DNA of 64,000 nt from Myxococcota bacterium (GTDB taxonomy: Bacteria; Myxococcota; XYA12-FULL-58-9; JALHOP01). The stretch lies in NCBI GenBank assembly GCA_022842935.1, contig JALHOP010000006.1, positions 186,001 to 250,000 of the forward strand, written 5' to 3'. Shown here one piece after another: positions 9,561 through 17,782 of this stretch (its first letter is position 1; each line of letters starts with the position of its first letter). The translations under genes were made by a program, and so were the position numbers. The notes beneath the pieces were generated by a model. The model was not told the DNA's origin. It did not search any database and was given only the letters and a program-made list of their open reading frames with translations.

Positions 9561-10160
9561 CTACAGACGCGCTGACTCTTCGTTGGTCCCCACCAAGCGC
9601 TTGTCGAGGCGCGCGATGAGCGCATCGACGCCGTCCCGCTTGATGATGCGACCGAACTGATTGCTGTAGTCGCGCACGAGCGACCCACCATCGATCGACA
9701 GGTCGACGATTTTCCAATCGTCGCCCTTTTTGGTCCAGGTGAAGACGACGCTGGTTTGGGTGTCATCTTTCGGCATCTTGGCGTCCACCGTCACAGTCGC
9801 TTTGGCGCCCTCGATCTTGGCTTCGCCCACCGTGTACTTGGTGTCTGCCAAAGCAGACCCAGCTTGTCGGTGCACCGTCTTTTTCAACAACGCCTCGAAG
9901 ACCTGGTGATACTTGGCCGTCTGCTGCGCGTTGAGCTGCGTCGCGTGGGTCTTGATGGCCTCGGTGGCGAACGATGCGTAGTCGAAGCTGTTGACGACGT
10001 CGGCCGGCAGCGCGCCTGCGTTGCTCTTGGCGGTCCACTGCTGGAGCAAGCGCGACGTCTGGGTCTTCAGCTCGCCAGAGCCCGCCGCGAAGGCCGGTGA
10101 CGCTGCGATGCCGAGGGCAATCAACAGGGGGGCGAGAAGGGTAGTGATGGGCTTACTCAT
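9561..10160 (-). CDS. MlaC/Ttg2D-type phospholipid-binding ABC transport protein
   Basis: A 199-residue periplasmic protein of the MlaC (toluene tolerance Ttg2D) family, which shuttles phospholipid between outer- and inner-membrane Mla complexes. The start ATG at 10160 is preceded by GGAGAG, and it opens a signal peptide (MSKPITTLLAPLLIAL, cleavage after AFA). The family core is visible in SFDYASFATEA, YHQVFEALLKKT and IDGGSLVRDYSNQFGRII. No mlaA, mlaD, mlaE or mlaF gene lies nearby, so this is an orphan copy in this window. It is divergent from the glycosyltransferase. Confidence 0.88.
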   Translation of the reverse strand: MSKPITTLLAPLLIALGIAASPAFAAGSGELKTQTSRLLQQWTAKSNAGALPADVVNSFDYASFATEAIKTHATQLNAQQTAKYHQVFEALLKKTVHRQAGSALADTKYTVGEAKIEGAKATVTVDAKMPKDDTQTSVVFTWTKKGDDWKIVDLSIDGGSLVRDYSNQFGRIIKRDGVDALIARLDKRLVGTNEESARL

Positions 10161-10527
10161 GACGTTCTCTCCAAGTCGCACTTTCTGCGCGAGCCTTCTG
10201 CCGGCTCGGCATGCATTCGTCTATTCAAGAAGGCTGCCAATTATCGGTCCCGTGCCCAGGGCGACCCAAAATATTGCGACAATCCGGCTACTTTCCCCGT
10301 TTCGTCGAGAATACAGGGGGTTATACGCGCGGGCCGTCGTAGCCTAAGCAAGTGTCCGCCAAGCCTTGCAGAGCGGACAGTTGTGACCGGCAAGCGGACA
10401 CGTGTGCTGTCCGCGGCATACCTGTCCGGTACTCAATGTGCGATCTAGGTCACGCTTGCGCCAGTATCGTCATGCACACGTCGCAAGAACTTCTCTTCAT
10501 CCGCATTTTCGCGGACAAGCCTGCCCT
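10161..10527. promoter_or_regulatory. Intergenic region with clustered GCGGACA/TGTCCGC half-sites
   Basis: This 367-bp gap between divergent mlaC and the glycosyltransferase has no convincing gene. Exact copies of TGTCCGC lie at 10353-10359 and 10408-10414, and exact copies of its complement GCGGACA at 10373-10379, 10394-10400 and 10511-10517; TGTCCGG is at 10423-10429. The first two form a 7-bp inverted repeat with a 13-nt gap, the next two a 7-bp inverted repeat with a 7-nt gap. The cluster could be a multi-site operator for the glycosyltransferase/pterin genes, or two leader hairpins. Confidence 0.5.
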
Positions 10528-11556
10528 ATGTTGTTCTTGACGGGTGCCATGGCGCGCGGGGACGTCGATGCCCGAACGTACGAGGAGCGGGCCACCGACG
10601 GTCTGGGGGCAGAAATACGCCGTTTCGCTCTCGGGAGCCCAGCCGAGAACGCCGTCACCCATACTCACCTGGCCGCGACTCTCGCAGCCTTACCAGAGGC
10701 GAGCTGTGTGCTTGCATCGAGCACCATCTTGCCGCTCGTGGGACCGGCGTTCCGCGCTCAGAGCCGCAGGCTGCGCATCGTCGTCCTTGCCCATCGCCCC
10801 AGTCATCGCGACCCCCGATTCGTTGGGATGGATGAACGCGAGCTTGCCAATGTCGACGCCGGGACCCTGCCATACGCCCGGCGGGTCGTTGCACCTAGCT
10901 TACATACGGCGATGAGCCTCGGAGCCATCGGTGTTCTACCCGATCAGCTCGCGGTCATCATGCCGGCAGCCGATCGGGCTCCCCTCGCCGAAGGGTCGCG
11001 CACGCGAGGCGAGGGCTTGTCGCTGGTTTGTGCCGCACCTCTCACCATCGCAGCGGGTCACGACGTGCTCATCGATGCGCTCGGGCCTCTCGCGGGCCGT
11101 GGCTGGCGACTGACGTGTGTTGCGCCCGAGGCCGACCCCGAGTGGCTCGCACAAATGCAGGCTAAAGCGGACCGTTTCGGGCTCGCGCGGCAAGTACACT
11201 GGAAGGTTGGCGCTAGCGCCAGCGACGTGAAGAGCGCCTATCATGCCGCCGATCTCGTCGTTTTGCCCGCCCGCTATGACCCCCACGGGACGGGGGTTCT
11301 CGAGGCGCTTGCCCGTGGTGTACCGGTGCTCGCGACGAGCGCGGGTGCGGCGGGACGGTTACTACCCGAGGGCGCCGGCGTTCTGGTGCGCGCCGGAGAA
11401 TCCTCCGAAATGACTCGCGCACTCGCCGTAGTCTGCGACAATGACGAAGTGCTGGCACGACTCACGCAGGGAGCCGAGCGGGCACGCGCCGAGGTTCGGG
11501 TTTGGAGTCGGGTCGCGGCGGAACTGAAGCGTGAGGTCGACGTCGCATGCCGGTGA
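10528..11556 (+). CDS. GT4-family glycosyltransferase
   Basis: About 342 residues from the ATG at 10528; the frame upstream of it lies in the repeat-bearing intergenic region and does not look coding. The C-terminal half has the GT4 nucleotide-sugar site: ADLVVLPARYDPHGTGVLEAL near residue 265, where the usual E-x7-E pair appears as D-x7-E, followed by ARGVPVLATSAG. The gene overlaps the downstream pterin-synthase gene by 10 bp, so the two are very likely translated together. GT4-like enzymes glucosylate pterins in cyanobacteria, which makes a pterin acceptor worth considering; that is inference, not shown by the sequence. Confidence 0.78.
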   Translation: MLFLTGAMARGDVDARTYEERATDGLGAEIRRFALGSPAENAVTHTHLAATLAALPEASCVLASSTILPLVGPAFRAQSRRLRIVVLAHRPSHRDPRFVGMDERELANVDAGTLPYARRVVAPSLHTAMSLGAIGVLPDQLAVIMPAADRAPLAEGSRTRGEGLSLVCAAPLTIAAGHDVLIDALGPLAGRGWRLTCVAPEADPEWLAQMQAKADRFGLARQVHWKVGASASDVKSAYHAADLVVLPARYDPHGTGVLEALARGVPVLATSAGAAGRLLPEGAGVLVRAGESSEMTRALAVVCDNDEVLARLTQGAERARAEVRVWSRVAAELKREVDVACR

Positions 11557-12389
11557 CCCTATTTGTCGAAAACGTCACCGTGCTCGACTACGCCTATTTG
11601 CGCCCCGATGTGCGCTTCGCCGGTGACAGCTTGATCCTAACCATCGAGTTGCGCGGTGACCTCGACCAGCGGGGGTTCATCGTCGACTTCGGCAAGCTCA
11701 AGCCGATGGTCAAGCACTTCGTCGACAGCGAGCTCGATCACCGGCTACTCCTCCCCTCCCGCGATCGCGAGCTCATTGTCGAAGAGATCGGCGGCCGCGT
11801 CATTGTCCGCTATGGCAACCTAACCTACGAGGCTCCCCCAACCGGAGTCGCGACGCTCGACGCGATTGCGATTACTCACGACACCATCTCACGACGCATC
11901 GAGCAGCTGGTCGCGCCGCATCTGCCGTCGAACGTGAGCGCGTTGCGCTGCCACCTGGCCCGGGACGCGCGAGCCGAGCAACAGGCAAGCTTTGCCTACA
12001 CACACGGGCTGCGTCACCACGACGGCAACTGCCAGCGGCTTCTGCACGGCCACCGCGGAGTTTTCGTGGTGATCTGGGACGGGATTCGTGACCCGGAGCT
12101 CGAGGCTATGCTGGTGACGCGCTTCGACGGCGCGCATTTCGCCTCTGCACGTGACGTCAGCGGTGACGCGGTCGCTTATCGCGCCGCCCAGGGCGACTTT
12201 ACTGCGCTTTTGCCCGGCGGGCGCATCGTGCCGCTGTCGGTCGAGCCCACTATCGAGAACATCGCCCACTTTGCCTTCGACGAGCTCGTACGTGCGAACA
12301 ACCTCGATGGTCGTCGGCTGATGGTGCGGGCCTACGAAGGCCCCAACAAAGGCGCCATGTTTTCGCTTCCGTCCGCTACGGCGGAGTAA
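11547..12389 (+). CDS. Two-module 6-pyruvoyl-tetrahydropterin synthase / QueD-like protein
   Basis: A 280-residue protein, about twice the length of QueD, made of two T-fold modules. The N-terminal module retains DFGKLK and DHRLLLP but lacks the zinc histidines. The C-terminal module has the zinc and catalytic motif HDGNCQRLLHGHRG near residues 160 to 173 and the VEPTIENIAHF motif that binds the pterin. The active-site motifs are thus shared between the halves. QueD and PTPS enzymes turn dihydroneopterin triphosphate into carboxy- or pyruvoyl-tetrahydropterin. No other queuosine gene is nearby. The start overlaps the glycosyltransferase by 10 bp, and the end overlaps cytidine deaminase by 14 bp. 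Confidence 0.82.
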   Translation: MPVTLFVENVTVLDYAYLRPDVRFAGDSLILTIELRGDLDQRGFIVDFGKLKPMVKHFVDSELDHRLLLPSRDRELIVEEIGGRVIVRYGNLTYEAPPTGVATLDAIAITHDTISRRIEQLVAPHLPSNVSALRCHLARDARAEQQASFAYTHGLRHHDGNCQRLLHGHRGVFVVIWDGIRDPELEAMLVTRFDGAHFASARDVSGDAVAYRAAQGDFTALLPGGRIVPLSVEPTIENIAHFAFDELVRANNLDGRRLMVRAYEGPNKGAMFSLPSATAE

Positions 12390-12789
12390 ACGACCCCGGC
12401 CCGAACGGACGAGGCAGCAACGCGCCGAACGTGGTGCGCTCCTGGACCGCGGTCATGTCGGCGAGGACCACCGGAGTCGATGGCCCGCAAAACTCAGCCA
12501 TCACCTGCAAGCAAAGCGCACAAGGCGCGACGGGTTCGTCGCTCTCGGCAACGACGATGATCGCGTCTACGTCGCGCTCCCCATGGGTCGCAACAGCGGT
12601 CCAAAGAGCGGTCCGTTCCGCGCATACGGTCCCGCCATAGCTCGCGTTTTCGACATTGCAGCCGGCAACGATGCGTCCACTTTTCAGGATGACGGCGGCG
12701 CCGACGCGGAACTTGGAATAGGGTGCGTAAGCGCGGCGACGTGCGTCGCGCGCGACTTCCAAGGCCTCGTTCTCTAAGGGATGCGTCAT
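12376..12789 (-). CDS. cdd: Cytidine deaminase
   Basis: A 137-residue homotetrameric-type cytidine deaminase, which converts cytidine and deoxycytidine to the uridine forms in pyrimidine salvage. The catalytic zinc motif appears as VCAERTA (Cys-Ala-Glu) near residue 56, and the second motif as PCALCLQ near residue 90, together giving three Cys ligands plus the catalytic Glu. The substrate segment NVENASYGG precedes it. Length and motif spacing are those of a complete enzyme. The 3' end overlaps the PTPS-like gene, and the gene is divergent from the CAP lipoprotein. Confidence 0.93.
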   Translation of the reverse strand: MTHPLENEALEVARDARRRAYAPYSKFRVGAAVILKSGRIVAGCNVENASYGGTVCAERTALWTAVATHGERDVDAIIVVAESDEPVAPCALCLQVMAEFCGPSTPVVLADMTAVQERTTFGALLPRPFGPGSFTPP

Positions 12790-12853
12790 CGGTAGCCTGC
12801 AGACTACGGGAAGCAGTTGCTCACGGCAATTTGCGCGCTATCCTCAACGCGCG

Positions 12854-14500
12854 ATGGTCGTTCGGACCCCCTATGCGTTGCTTGCGGCAGCGGCCCTCTC
12901 GGCTTGCGGCCATGGCCGCCTCGCCGACGCGACCTCCGGCACCGCGACCGTCGTCACGCCCGAACAGGTCTCACCAGCGGTGGTGTATGCCCCGCGCAGC
13001 CGCGCCTCGCTGCAGTACAACGCCGAGTTGGGGGCGTCGCCCGAGCCCGTAAGCGACCTCGTCAATGCGTTGACTGGCATGGTGCAGCGCCACGCCACGG
13101 TGCTGGCCCAGCCGTTGCCGGTCCTGGATGCGCGCCTCTGCACGGTCGCCGAAGACATGGCGCGCCTGTCGAGCACGGGCCGACCGCCGCCATATCGGGC
13201 CATTGAGTTCGCGCTGGCGCGGTACGGCATCGTCGAGCCTTCGCCGCAGCTCGTGATCCTGCGTACGCGTGAGGGTGAGAGCCTCGAGCATGTCGTCGCT
13301 GAGCTCGAGCGGCAAATCGACGCACCGTTGCGGTCGATGCCGCCTCGGCGGCTCGGAGCCGGGTCCGTCAGTATTGGTGACGGCTCGATGGTGGTCGTGC
13401 TGGTACTGCAGCAAAGCTTCATCGACCTCGAACCGGTTCCGCGCGAGCTGGCAATGGGCGCGCGAGTCCGCTTGCGCGGACGCGTCTTGGCGCCCTACGA
13501 TGGGCCAGAGCTCTTCGTTACGCGGCCAGACGGCTCCACCGTGAAACACACGTTGTCGGCGCGGTCAGGCCGTGCGTTCAACGGCACCGTCGATTGCCCG
13601 GCGGAAGGGCGTCAGCAGGTGGAGCTCATCGGGACCGGGACCCGTGGTCCCCAGGTGTTGGCTAACTTTCCCGTATGGTGTGGCATCGACGCGCCGGCGA
13701 GCGTCCGCATCGAGATGCCCAATGCCGGCGACGTTGGAGTTGCAGAAACCGAGCAGCAGATTTTCGACCTCGTCAACCGAGAGCGTCGTGAGTTCGGTTT
13801 GCCTCCTGTGGCTTGGGACGAGCGCGCCGCGCAGGTCGCGCGAGCGCACAGTCAGGACATGAGAGAGAACGATTTCGTGGGACACGTTTCGCCCACGACC
13901 GGCGGGCCGAGCGAACGCGCGCGTGCCGCTGGGCTTGCGTCGCCGCTTCTTCTCGAGAACGTGGCGTTTGCTCACTCAGCCGACGAGGCGCACGCTGGAC
14001 TGATGAATAGCCCAGGTCACCGTGCCAACATCCTCAACTCCGAGGTCACGCACGTAGGCATTGGGGTCGTCATGGCTGCTGGTGGCGCCAATCCGGAGCT
14101 CTATGCGACCGAGCTGTTCACTCGGGTGGTTGGCCCGGTCGACCTCGGCAGCGCTCGCGTGGCGGTACAACATGCCTTGGAGGCGCAGCGCGCCCGGTCG
14201 AAGCTCGCGCCGCTCGCCCCGGACAAGGCGCTTGACGGCGTCGCGCAAGCCTTCGCTCAGGCCCTTGCCCGCTCGGGCGGCGAAGCGAAACCGCCGTCCC
14301 TCGAACGCGCGGCAAGGCGCTATGCGACCGTGACCACCGAGATCGTCGTGGTGGCCGACGCCGAGCGGGTATCTTCGGAGCGGCTGCTTCGCCACGGCGC
14401 CGCGGGCATTGGGATTGGGGTCGCCCAGGGACGCCACGCTCAGTTAGGCGAAAACGCCGTCTACGTCGTCATCATGATTGGTCACAAGGGCGCGAGCTAG
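12854..14500 (+). CDS. Lipoprotein with CAP (SCP/PR1) domain
   Basis: A 548-residue protein with a lipoprotein signal (hydrophobic stretch then LSAC at residues 15 to 18). Residues about 300 to 425 form a CAP domain, recognisable by VNRERREFGLPP, AHSQDM, the HVSP block with its conserved His and NSPGHRANIL. Roughly 280 residues ahead of it and 120 behind it match nothing I recognise; residues 90 to 230 may be a family-specific domain. Bacterial CAP proteins are secreted and of mostly unknown activity. It is convergent with the lytic transglycosylase, the two stops overlapping by four bases. Confidence 0.82.
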   Translation: MVVRTPYALLAAAALSACGHGRLADATSGTATVVTPEQVSPAVVYAPRSRASLQYNAELGASPEPVSDLVNALTGMVQRHATVLAQPLPVLDARLCTVAEDMARLSSTGRPPPYRAIEFALARYGIVEPSPQLVILRTREGESLEHVVAELERQIDAPLRSMPPRRLGAGSVSIGDGSMVVVLVLQQSFIDLEPVPRELAMGARVRLRGRVLAPYDGPELFVTRPDGSTVKHTLSARSGRAFNGTVDCPAEGRQQVELIGTGTRGPQVLANFPVWCGIDAPASVRIEMPNAGDVGVAETEQQIFDLVNRERREFGLPPVAWDERAAQVARAHSQDMRENDFVGHVSPTTGGPSERARAAGLASPLLLENVAFAHSADEAHAGLMNSPGHRANILNSEVTHVGIGVVMAAGGANPELYATELFTRVVGPVDLGSARVAVQHALEAQRARSKLAPLAPDKALDGVAQAFAQALARSGGEAKPPSLERAARRYATVTTEIVVVADAERVSSERLLRHGAAGIGIGVAQGRHAQLGENAVYVVIMIGHKGAS

Positions 14501-16695
14501 AGTTGCTTGTTCTCGACTTTGAGGAGCGTTCCTCCCGGGTGTCCGTAGAGCAGTCGATACATCCCATAAGACGCGATGACCTTCTGCACGTAGCGGCGCG
14601 TGCTCGCGTAGGGGATCTCCTCGATGAACTCATCGAGCGCGAGGTCTCCAAGGCGATTGCGCCAGCGCGACACAGCTGTCTCGCCGGCATGGTAGGACGC
14701 CGCGACCGCCGCGACGTCGCCATCGAACATCTCGAGGAGGCTCGAAAGATAGTGTGTGCCGAAGCGGATCGAGATCGGCGGGTCGAAGAGCTGTCGGGCC
14801 TGGAAGCCGCGCTCCTTGAGGTCCTTCGCAATGCGCATCGCAGTCGGGCGCATCATCTGCATGAGGCCGCGGGCGGCGCGAGGCGACAGGGCTCGCACAT
14901 CGAACGAGCTCTCTTCGCGAATCACCGCGTAGACGAGCTCCGGAGGCAGGTCGTAGCTCTCCGCGGTTTTGTCGACGATCTCCTTGTGTGGTCGTGGGTA
15001 CGCTAGAGCGATCACGAGCGGATCTGAGAGCTGAGCGAGTGGTCCAGTCACCAGCTTGCGGGTCGCCATGGCGCTGTGTCGGACGTCTCCGTCGCGTGCG
15101 TGCAACCAGGCGATGACGAGCTTGTCCGCGCCTTCGAGTGAGCTCTGCGGGACGAGCCGCGCTAGCTTCTCCGCTTCGCGTGTCAGGCCCGCCATCTGCA
15201 AGGTAACGACGCCGACGAAGGCGCGACTGGGCTTCTGCGGAGGTGGCGCGAGATCACCCGGCACGCGTGCCGCTTCGGTGATCGTGAGCCGGCCCGGGCA
15301 GACAGGGTCGGGACCGCAGGTGAGGTCGGCCGCGGCAAGCGCGTAATACGACGTGGGCGCGACTTCGAGCAAAGTCGTCGCGAAGTGTCGGGCCCGCTCG
15401 TCGTCTTTCTGGTCGAGCGCGTAGCGCAGCCTCCAGTAGAGCGCGGCAGGCCCCATCGAGCCGCGGACATCGATGGCGCCGAGCAGGGTATCGATGAGCT
15501 CGCGCGGGGCGCCTTTGCGTCTTTCCGTCCATGCGGCGTACCAGCTCGCCGCGTCCACGAGCTCGCTCGTCGTGTGTCCCGGACCGATAGCGCCGTCTTC
15601 TGTGATGAGCGCCGGCGCTCGCTCTGCGGGAGCGGCCTTGATGAGCCAATCCGTGAACCAGGCGGCACGCGTGAGGTCGCGACTGACGTACGCGATCCGT
15701 GCTCCCATGAGCGCACCTTCGCGGCTATAGGGCTCGGCAGGCTGCTCGGTACATGCGGTCGCGAAATCATCCAGGGCCGCCGAGAGCTTGCCGTTGCGCG
15801 CGTGTACATCGCCGCGCAAGAACAGCGCATGCGCGCGGATCTCTGGATGCCGCGCATCCGCCAGCAAACTGTCGAGCGATGTCATTGCCCGCCAGTAGTA
15901 CTTGTCGACGATGTCCAGCTCGATCTGCCCGAGCCGGGCGCGCCCGCGAATGAGGGGCGGGGCCTTGGGAAACGCGAGGGCGGCGCGGTACGTGCGACGT
16001 GCCAACCATTTCGCCTGGATTCGCTCGAGGTCAGCGCGCTCTACCATATCCTCCGCTGTCGCCGCTGGAGCGCGCGCCCCCATGCCTTCGAGCTGTGTCC
16101 GCGCTGCGCGACCGGCTGCGGTGAGCGGGTAGCTCGCCGCTGTACGCCGCAACATCGTCACCGCCGCCTTGCGATCACCCGTGGCAAGGGCGAGCCTCGC
16201 TCGCGTCACCTCGATTTCCGCCACTTGTCCGTCGTTGCGAGCAAGAGAGCTCGCTTTCGTCGCGGCGGAGTTGGCTCGCGCGATATCTCGGGCTCGCAGC
16301 CAGCAGGCGGCGACGCGTGACCATCCGGCGGCCGCGAAGGGCGAGCCTTCTCCGACCTGCTCGGCCTTCGCCTCAGCAGCCGCGCAATCGCGCAGACCCA
16401 TCTGGGCGTTGACTTCGAGGAGGGCGGCGTAGTCGCCGAGCTCGGCGCCAGTGAGGGTCACTTGCTGCAGCTCGGCGATGACCGTCGCATGGTCGCCGCG
16501 ACGCACCGCCGCGAACAGACGCACTAGTGCGGCGCTCTTTAACGCGTCTGGGGGACTCGCCGGGTCCTCGGCGATGGTCGCGGCGAGGCGCACCGCTCTG
16601 CCGACCTCGCCGCGCTCGAAAGCGGCGGTCATCTGCTCGGGCGGCGATTGTTTCGCCAATGTCACGAGGAGCGCAAAGAGCCCCAAGCTTACCAT
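14497..16695 (-). CDS. Soluble lytic murein transglycosylase (Slt70-like)
   Basis: A 732-residue periplasmic peptidoglycan lyase. A short signal segment opens the protein, followed by about 500 residues of alpha-helical, Ala/Arg-rich repeats like the Slt70 doughnut. The catalytic SLT domain lies at about residues 570 to 720: the glutamate in VIREESSFD, then SPRAARGLMQMM, the SYHAGE block and the PYASTRRYVQKV segment near the end. All GEWL-fold landmarks are present. It is divergent from the PlsC acyltransferase, with about 50 bp between the starts. Confidence 0.88.
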   Translation of the reverse strand: MVSLGLFALLVTLAKQSPPEQMTAAFERGEVGRAVRLAATIAEDPASPPDALKSAALVRLFAAVRRGDHATVIAELQQVTLTGAELGDYAALLEVNAQMGLRDCAAAEAKAEQVGEGSPFAAAGWSRVAACWLRARDIARANSAATKASSLARNDGQVAEIEVTRARLALATGDRKAAVTMLRRTAASYPLTAAGRAARTQLEGMGARAPAATAEDMVERADLERIQAKWLARRTYRAALAFPKAPPLIRGRARLGQIELDIVDKYYWRAMTSLDSLLADARHPEIRAHALFLRGDVHARNGKLSAALDDFATACTEQPAEPYSREGALMGARIAYVSRDLTRAAWFTDWLIKAAPAERAPALITEDGAIGPGHTTSELVDAASWYAAWTERRKGAPRELIDTLLGAIDVRGSMGPAALYWRLRYALDQKDDERARHFATTLLEVAPTSYYALAAADLTCGPDPVCPGRLTITEAARVPGDLAPPPQKPSRAFVGVVTLQMAGLTREAEKLARLVPQSSLEGADKLVIAWLHARDGDVRHSAMATRKLVTGPLAQLSDPLVIALAYPRPHKEIVDKTAESYDLPPELVYAVIREESSFDVRALSPRAARGLMQMMRPTAMRIAKDLKERGFQARQLFDPPISIRFGTHYLSSLLEMFDGDVAAVAASYHAGETAVSRWRNRLGDLALDEFIEEIPYASTRRYVQKVIASYGMYRLLYGHPGGTLLKVENKQL

Positions 16696-16742
16696 CTTCG
16701 CGACTGTACTCTGGCCGCGCTGCCGACGTAATGTTTCGGCCG

Positions 16743-17735
16743 ATGCTCGACCTGAAACGTCTCACGAAGCTGCGCCTCCATCGCCGTCCGTTCGGCCAGA
16801 TCGCCCTGGCGGACACCGTGATGCGCCTCGACTACAGCTGGCCACGCCCGACCGAGATCATCCTCGAGGGAGTGGGCAACATACCAGTTGACCGGCCCGT
16901 GTTTTTCGCCATGAACCACACCGACCGCTACAACTACTGGCCGTTTCAGTATCAGATGTATCGCCAGGGGCTGCCTCGCTTCACCGCGACCTGGGTGAAG
17001 GGCAAGTACTACGAGAACGCGATCATGGCGCGGTTCTTCGATGCTACCAACAACATCCCCGTTCCATCGCGGGGCTACGTCATCACGACCGAGTTCCGCA
17101 AGCTCATGAAGCGGCCGCCGAGCGACTCGGTGTATCGAACCCTTCGCGACATCGTGGACGGAAAAGGGCTGCCATCCATCGAGTCCCTCGAGCCCGAGGC
17201 GCGCGAGATGGTCGAACGTTTCGGTGAGGGCGGGCAGGCTCGCGACACCGCGACCTTCCGCGAGCGCTTCGACGCTCTTTTCGACGCGATGATGCGCGAG
17301 GTCGTGCGTTTGAATCGCGCCGCCCTGTTCACCCAGGAATGTAACGTGCTCGTCTTCCCGGAGGGGACGCGCTCCCTGCGGTTGCAGAGAGGTTTCACCG
17401 GCTTGATGCAAATGGCCCAACACGTCGGCGTCGATATCGTCTGTGTGGGTAGCAATGGCGCCGACAAAGCTTATCCGGGCAACAGTCCGCTCTCAAAAGG
17501 CGGGCGCATCGTTTATCGTATTGCCCCGCCGCTCTCGCTCGACGGTCCCGAGCTCCGCCAATATCGCGTGCGTGAGGAGTTCACTCCGTTCACGCGGCAA
17601 GCGACCGAAAAACACGGCGACGCCTTCGAGGGTGCAACCCGGGTCATGATGGCGCGCATTAGCGAGCTGCTCGACCCAGAATACCGGGCCGACGGGAGCA
17701 TCGGTGGAACGCAGGGGGCCGCGCGCTTCATGTAA
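16743..17735 (+). CDS. PlsC-family lysophospholipid/glycerolipid acyltransferase
   Basis: About 330 residues; ATGs at 16743 and 16731 are both possible, and the frame further upstream overlaps the divergent gene. The acyltransferase block I reads MNHTDRYNYW, so the usual H-x4-D dyad is H-x4-N with an Asp two residues after the His instead. Block III FPEGTRSLR near residue 205 is standard, with GLMQMAQHVGVDIV after it. Such enzymes acylate lysophosphatidate or related lipids at the inner membrane. The changed dyad makes the exact chemistry uncertain. Confidence 0.75.
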   Translation: MLDLKRLTKLRLHRRPFGQIALADTVMRLDYSWPRPTEIILEGVGNIPVDRPVFFAMNHTDRYNYWPFQYQMYRQGLPRFTATWVKGKYYENAIMARFFDATNNIPVPSRGYVITTEFRKLMKRPPSDSVYRTLRDIVDGKGLPSIESLEPEAREMVERFGEGGQARDTATFRERFDALFDAMMREVVRLNRAALFTQECNVLVFPEGTRSLRLQRGFTGLMQMAQHVGVDIVCVGSNGADKAYPGNSPLSKGGRIVYRIAPPLSLDGPELRQYRVREEFTPFTRQATEKHGDAFEGATRVMMARISELLDPEYRADGSIGGTQGAARFM

Positions 17736-17764
17736 GCGCGGCAAGGACCTTTTGGCTCGTCCGC

Positions 17765-17782
17765 CGCGGCTCGTTAGCCGCG
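17765..17782. terminator. Hairpin between convergent acyltransferase and LysR genes
   Basis: A perfect 7-bp inverted repeat (CGCGGCT and AGCCGCG) with a CGTT tetraloop spans the LysR stop codon. The position between two converging genes suggests a shared terminator. No T-run follows on either strand, so it may act through pausing or not at all. Confidence 0.35.
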
